Shown piece by piece: positions 54,152-57,500 of a stretch of 57,500 bases of DNA. The translations under genes and the position numbers were made by a program. The stretch's first letter is position 1. Every line of letters starts with the position of its first letter. Under the pieces are notes generated by a model. The model searched no databases. It saw nothing but the letters and a program-made list of their open reading frames with translations, and was not told the DNA's origin. Source of the stretch: Pseudomonadota bacterium (GTDB taxonomy: Bacteria > Pseudomonadota > Gammaproteobacteria > Steroidobacterales > Steroidobacteraceae); contig JAFEDR010000003.1 in NCBI GenBank assembly GCA_018241525.1, positions 1 through 57,500 on the forward strand, written 5' to 3'.

Positions 54152-54861
54152 TTCGTGGGCAGTGTATCCCGCGGCAGCGCGGGCGTCGGGGTCGGCGGCG
54201 TCGCGGCGGGCGGGGCCGGCCCCGCCGGTGCGGGCGCGGTGCCCGGGCACGGCGTCGCCTTGGCCTCGGCCGCCGCCGGCAGCGCCTTCTGCAGCGCCGG
54301 CAGGTCGAGCGACGGGTCGCCGGGACGCATCGCGACGTCGACCCACCACTGCGTCAGCTGGTGCTGCTGCTCGACGATCGTGGCGCTGACGGCGAGCTTG
54401 CGCAGCTCGCTCTGGCGGGCCACGGCATGCTCGCGGTCGGCGAAGACGCCGAGCGAGAGCGTCGCGTCCGTCTGGTTCGCGCCCGGCGGGTTGACCTCGA
54501 GGTCGGTGACGCCCGCGGCACGCAGCCGCATCGCGACCCGGGCGGCCTGCTGCAGCGTCTTGGTGGTCTGCATGACCCAGTAGGTCGTCGCCCCGGCGAC
54601 CTCGGCGCTGCGCTCGCGCGCGTAGTGGTGCGCGGCGCGCAGCAGGTTCCCGGCCTGCTCCGCGGTGGCGCGGTCGGCGAAGGCGCCGACGCTGAGGCAG
54701 GCGGGCCCCGCCGGTGCGGCGAGCTCGGAGACGAGCGCGAGCCGCGGGATCGCCGGGTTGCCGTCGGCCGGCGCCGGGGCCGTGGTCGGCTCGCTCGCGA
54801 GGCGCGTGTAGCCGAAGTACGCGAGGTTCGCGATCAGAAGCCCGAGCAGCCAGCGCCTCAT
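54142..54861 (-). CDS. SPOR-domain protein next to coaX
   Basis: The 239-aa product has an N-terminal membrane anchor (LLGLLIANLAYFGYT) and a region with two SPOR-like halves: CLSVGAFADRATAEQAGNLL (about 55-75) and TLSLGVFADREHAVARQSEL (about 132-152). A Pro/Ala-rich tail ends the protein. SPOR domains bind denuded peptidoglycan. A short SPOR protein after coaX is common in gammaproteobacteria. ATG 54861 overlaps the coaX stop as ATGA. The stop codon TAG lies inside the 5' end of tRNA-Thr (10-bp overlap). Confidence 0.85.
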   Translation of the reverse strand: MRRWLLGLLIANLAYFGYTRLASEPTTAPAPADGNPAIPRLALVSELAAPAGPACLSVGAFADRATAEQAGNLLRAAHHYARERSAEVAGATTYWVMQTTKTLQQAARVAMRLRAAGVTDLEVNPPGANQTDATLSLGVFADREHAVARQSELRKLAVSATIVEQQHQLTQWWVDVAMRPGDPSLDLPALQKALPAAAEAKATPCPGTAPAPAGPAPPAATPPTPTPALPRDTLPTKPA

Positions 54862-55613
54862 GCGCGTCCCTCCGCGGCCACGAGCGCGAGCCCCTCGAGC
54901 ACGAGCTCCGGCGCGAGCCGTGCGGCGCTGCGCACGAGCGGCGCGACGTCCTCCGCCGCCCCGCCCGCGAGCAGCACGCGCGGCGCACGCCCCTCGGCCT
55001 CGGCGAGGCGCTCCGCGACCCGGTCGATCAGCGCCGCGAGCGCGAGACGCGCGCCCTGCTGCACCGCGCCCGCGGTGTTGACGCCGAACGCCCCCTCGAC
55101 CGCGGCGGCATCGAGCAGCGAGGCGGCGGCGACGCCGCTCGTCTGCGCGTGCAGCGCCTCGCGCATCAGCCGCTCGCCGGGCACCAGCACCCCGCCGCGG
55201 TGGCGGCCGCCGCCGTCGACGAGGTCGACCGTGAACGCGGTGCCCGCGGTCGCGACCACGAGCGGCGCGCGCTCGCGGTGCCACGCGGCGAGCATCGCGA
55301 GCCAGCGGTCGACGCCGAGCGCCCCCGGCCGGCGGTAGGCGTTGCGCAGCCCGAGCTGCTCGGCCGCCGCCGCGGCGAACTCAGGCTCGACGCCCCAGGT
55401 CTGCGCGCTGAACGCCCGGAACCGCGCCTCGAACGCGGGGCCGGCGGTGTTCGCGACCAGCACCCGCGGCACGGCCGGCAGCTCGCCGAGCCGCGCGGGC
55501 CAGGCCTCGGTCTCGAGCTCGCGCGCAGCGGCGACCGCGACCGCGCCGGGGCGGCCGGCCTCGAGCCGCGCCCAGCGCAGCCCGACGGCACCCGCGTCGA
55601 CCAGCAGCGTCAT
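54858..55613 (-). CDS. coaX: Type III pantothenate kinase (CoaX family), divergent phosphate motif
   Basis: CoaX phosphorylates pantothenate, the first step of CoA synthesis. From ATG 55613 the product is 251 aa, with the family segments GVDRWLAMLAAWH, the glycine-rich TAGTAFTVDLV and GGVLVPGERLM, and LLAGGAAEDV near the end. However, the N-terminal phosphate-binding motif, normally DxGN(T/S), reads D6-A-G-A9-V10, so the Asn and hydroxyl residue are missing. Asp is also replaced by Thr in ATAGTA, a position that varies in other Bvg-accessory-factor relatives. Activity is therefore uncertain. ATG overlaps the birA stop, and its own stop overlaps the SPOR gene start (ATGA). Confidence 0.9.
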   Translation of the reverse strand: MTLLVDAGAVGLRWARLEAGRPGAVAVAAARELETEAWPARLGELPAVPRVLVANTAGPAFEARFRAFSAQTWGVEPEFAAAAAEQLGLRNAYRRPGALGVDRWLAMLAAWHRERAPLVVATAGTAFTVDLVDGGGRHRGGVLVPGERLMREALHAQTSGVAAASLLDAAAVEGAFGVNTAGAVQQGARLALAALIDRVAERLAEAEGRAPRVLLAGGAAEDVAPLVRSAARLAPELVLEGLALVAAEGRA

Positions 55614-56590
55614 GCGACCGCCCGCAGCGAGATCTCGCCCGCCGACAGCCGCTCGGTGCGCGCGCCGACCTCGAGGAGCAGCGCGCCGTCGGCGTCGATG
55701 CCGCGCGCGATGCCCTCGCGCACGCGCTCCGCCTCGCGCACCTCGATGCGCCGGTCCTTGTAGGCATCCGCGCGGCGCCACTCCGCGAGGAACGGCCCGA
55801 GCCCGTGCGCCGCGAACTCCGCGAGCGCCGCGACCAGCTCGTCGATCAGCGCGGCGGCGAGGCGGCTGCGGCCCGGCGGCCGCTCGGCGAGGTCGGCCGG
55901 CGGGATGCCGCCGCCCGCCACGATCGCGCGTCGCGTCGCCGGCGGCAGGCGCACGTTGAGGCCGACGCCGACCACCACGTAGGCGGCCCCGCCCTCCTCC
56001 GCGCGCAGCTCCGCGAGGATGCCGCCGAGCTTGCCGCCGCGATACAGGACGTCGTTCGGCCACTTGAGCTCGAGCCCGTCGATGCCGAGGCGCGCGAGCG
56101 CGCGCAGCACCGCGACCCCGGCGGCGAGGCCGAGCGCGCCGAGCGTCGCGGGCGTGCCCGCGAACCGCCAGCCGACCGACAGCGCGAGGCCGGCGCCGTA
56201 CGGCTGCAGCCACGCGCGGCCGCGCCGGCCGCGGCCGGCGCCCTGGAACTCCGCGACCGCGACCCGCGCGCGGCCGGCGGCGAGCCCGCGGTCCGTGAGC
56301 AGGCGGGCGTTGGTCGAGTCGATCTCGTCGAAGCGTTCGAGGCGCTCGAGCCGCGCGCGGGCGGGCGCACCGAGCGCCGCGAGGATGCCGGCCTCGTCGA
56401 GCAGGTCGAGCGGCGCGGCGAGGCGCACCTCGCCCGGCTCATCGGCGCGCGGCTCGAGGCCGACGCCGGCGAGCGCGCCGAGCGCCTCGGCGAGTCCCGC
56501 GCTCGAGGTGCCGAGCGCGCGGGCCAGAGACTCCGCGGCGTGCGGCTCGCCGTCGGCCAGCAGCCGGATCAGCGTCGGGTTCGCGCCCAT
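55610..56590 (-). CDS. birA: Biotin-protein ligase / biotin operon repressor BirA
   Basis: BirA activates biotin to biotinyl-AMP and attaches it to carboxylases; with an N-terminal winged helix it can also repress biotin genes. From ATG 56590 the product is 326 aa. The N-terminal winged-helix-like part (1-60) is followed by the ligase core with DSTNARLL, GRGRRGRAW (119-127), LKWPNDVLY (176-183), GGKLGGIL and VVVGVGLNV. The C-terminal SH3-like domain (about 275-326) is present. The start overlaps the plsY stop by one base (TGATG). Upstream frame to 57271 is shadow of plsY. Confidence 0.96.
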   Translation of the reverse strand: MGANPTLIRLLADGEPHAAESLARALGTSSAGLAEALGALAGVGLEPRADEPGEVRLAAPLDLLDEAGILAALGAPARARLERLERFDEIDSTNARLLTDRGLAAGRARVAVAEFQGAGRGRRGRAWLQPYGAGLALSVGWRFAGTPATLGALGLAAGVAVLRALARLGIDGLELKWPNDVLYRGGKLGGILAELRAEEGGAAYVVVGVGLNVRLPPATRRAIVAGGGIPPADLAERPPGRSRLAAALIDELVAALAEFAAHGLGPFLAEWRRADAYKDRRIEVREAERVREGIARGIDADGALLLEVGARTERLSAGEISLRAVA

Positions 56591-57240
56591 CAGGGGCTCG
56601 CGTCGCGCGGCCGCAGCAGCCACAGGCGGCGCGCGCGGTTCTCGGTGCCGGCGCGCATGCGCGCGATGTTCTCGCGGTGCGTGTAGATCACGAACGCCGC
56701 CATCGCGATCGCGAAGGCCAGCAGCGCCGCCTCGTTCGGCTGCCACCAGTGCACCGCGAGCGGCAGCGCGAGCACGGCGAGGATCGTGCCGAGGCCGACG
56801 TAGCCCGTCAGCAGCACGACCACGAGCCAGACGCCGAGCACCGGCGCGAGCAGCGCAGGCTCGAGGCCGAGCAGCACGCCGATGATGGTCGCCGCGCCCT
56901 TGCCGCCGCGGAACTCCCACCACACCGGGTAGACGTGGCCGAGCGTCACCGCGGTCGCGCAGGCGGCGGCGAGCCAGCGCCGGCCGACGGCCGGGTCGAG
57001 CGGGATCGCGGGCAGCGGCAGTCCCGGCAGCACGCGCGCGGCGAACCAGCCCTTGGCGACGTCGATGACGACCACGCCGAGCGCGAACCACACGCCCTGG
57101 GTCCGCAGCGCGTTGGTGCCGCCGGCGTTGCCGCTGCCGAGGCGACGGATGTCGACGCCGCGGAACGCGCCGAGGATCAGCGCGCCGATCATCGAGCCCG
57201 CGAGGTACGCGAGCAGGGACTTGACCGAGAGCTCGAGCAT
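56590..57240 (-). CDS. plsY: Glycerol-3-phosphate acyltransferase PlsY
   Basis: PlsY is the inner-membrane enzyme that acylates glycerol-3-phosphate with acyl-phosphate to make lysophosphatidate. The 216-aa product has about five transmembrane helices and the three conserved motifs in order: RLGSGNAGGTN (33-43), EFRGGKGAAT (about 109-118) and the later THRENIARM. Start ATG 57240, 62 bp after the hemH stop. Length is standard. Confidence 0.96.
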   Translation of the reverse strand: MLELSVKSLLAYLAGSMIGALILGAFRGVDIRRLGSGNAGGTNALRTQGVWFALGVVVIDVAKGWFAARVLPGLPLPAIPLDPAVGRRWLAAACATAVTLGHVYPVWWEFRGGKGAATIIGVLLGLEPALLAPVLGVWLVVVLLTGYVGLGTILAVLALPLAVHWWQPNEAALLAFAIAMAAFVIYTHRENIARMRAGTENRARRLWLLRPRDASP

Positions 57241-57302
57241 GCGCCTCCCTCGTGCGGGCCGAGTTTAGCACCGGCCGCCCGGCGGCCCGGACGGGCGCCG
57301 GC

Positions 57303-57500
57303 TCAGCGCGCGGCGGGCTCGACGATCGCGGCGAGCGCTGCCACGTGGCTCGCGGCGTCGTTGAGCGCGGGCACGAGCGTGAACCGCTCGCCGCCCGCCG
57401 CGAGGAAGCGCTCGCGCGAGGCGATGCCGATTTCCTCGAGCGTCTCGAGGCAGTCGACCGCGAACGAGGGGGTCGCGACCGTGACCGAGCGCACGCCCTC
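57303..57500 (-). CDS. hemH: Ferrochelatase, C-terminal part (5' end beyond window)
   Basis: HemH inserts iron into protoporphyrin IX. The visible 65 codons run from the right edge to the stop at 57303. They match the ferrochelatase C-terminus: SVTVATPSFAVDCLETLEEI, then AAGGERFTLVPALNDAASHV. The GTG at 57494 is an internal Val codon, not a start, since the frame is open to the window edge. Confidence 0.92.
   Translation of the reverse strand, partial: EGVRSVTVATPSFAVDCLETLEEIGIASRERFLAAGGERFTLVPALNDAASHVAALAAIVEPAAR

Overview
The window comes from a very GC-rich proteobacterium, most likely a gammaproteobacterium. The flagellar genes follow the Pseudomonas/Vibrio plan: fleQ, then fleSR, then fliEFGHIJK, with fliC-flaG-fliD-fliS alongside and recognisable sigma-54 and sigma-28 promoters. 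The right end has the order hemH-plsY-birA-coaX-SPOR-tRNA-Thr, with birA, coaX, SPOR and the tRNA also adjacent in gammaproteobacteria. I cannot place the genus. Coding density is very high, many genes are joined by ATGA or GTGA overlaps, and there is no insertion sequence, phage or CRISPR array.

Layout. 1-2617 (-): 5' part of a large secreted multihaem cytochrome c with 24 CXXCH motifs in view, most of them in tandem seven-haem modules. 2918-3505 (+): a small lipoprotein. 3512-34057: one continuous flagellar region. It holds the export and basal-body operon fliK-J-I-H-G-F-E behind fleRS and fleQ; a coupled fliD-fliS-fliT-PilZ operon; flaG and fliC; flgB-to-flgL on the minus strand; and divergent flgA-flgM-flgN-csrA plus a small PilZ protein. 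A rhomboid protease lies on the opposite strand between fliC and flgL. 34162-37225: a YhhQ-type queuosine-precursor transporter and, convergent to it, a TPR/O-GlcNAc-transferase-like protein. 37345-43786: a GFA-family zinc protein and glycolate oxidase glcFED (-), divergent from a lactate/glycolate permease (+). 43926-48464: a complete branched-chain-type ABC transporter. 48474-51241 (-): a lipoprotein metallopeptidase and a small secreted protein. 51447-54037 (-): an exported adenosine deaminase coupled to a purine-nucleoside permease/phosphorylase-like protein. 54076-57500 (-): tRNA-Thr(UGU), a SPOR protein, coaX, birA, plsY and the end of hemH.

How it works together. The promoters seen directly support the usual hierarchy. 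FleQ (class I) acts with sigma-54 at fleSR, fliD and the divergent flgA/flgB region. Sigma-28 promoters precede fliC and flgM. A third sigma-28-like promoter, with the same spacing and a perfect GCCGATAA -10, lies upstream of the TPR glycosyltransferase. This suggests the transferase is a late flagellar gene that may glycosylate flagellin, and I consider it the best lead here. A second lead is the CsrA protein at the end of flgM-flgN-csrA. It has an internal insertion, and the fliC leader contains a long inverted repeat with GGA motifs, one overlapping its ribosome-binding site.

Limits: all calls are from reading the sequence and remembered family features; no database search was possible. 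Promoters and terminators are by pattern only.
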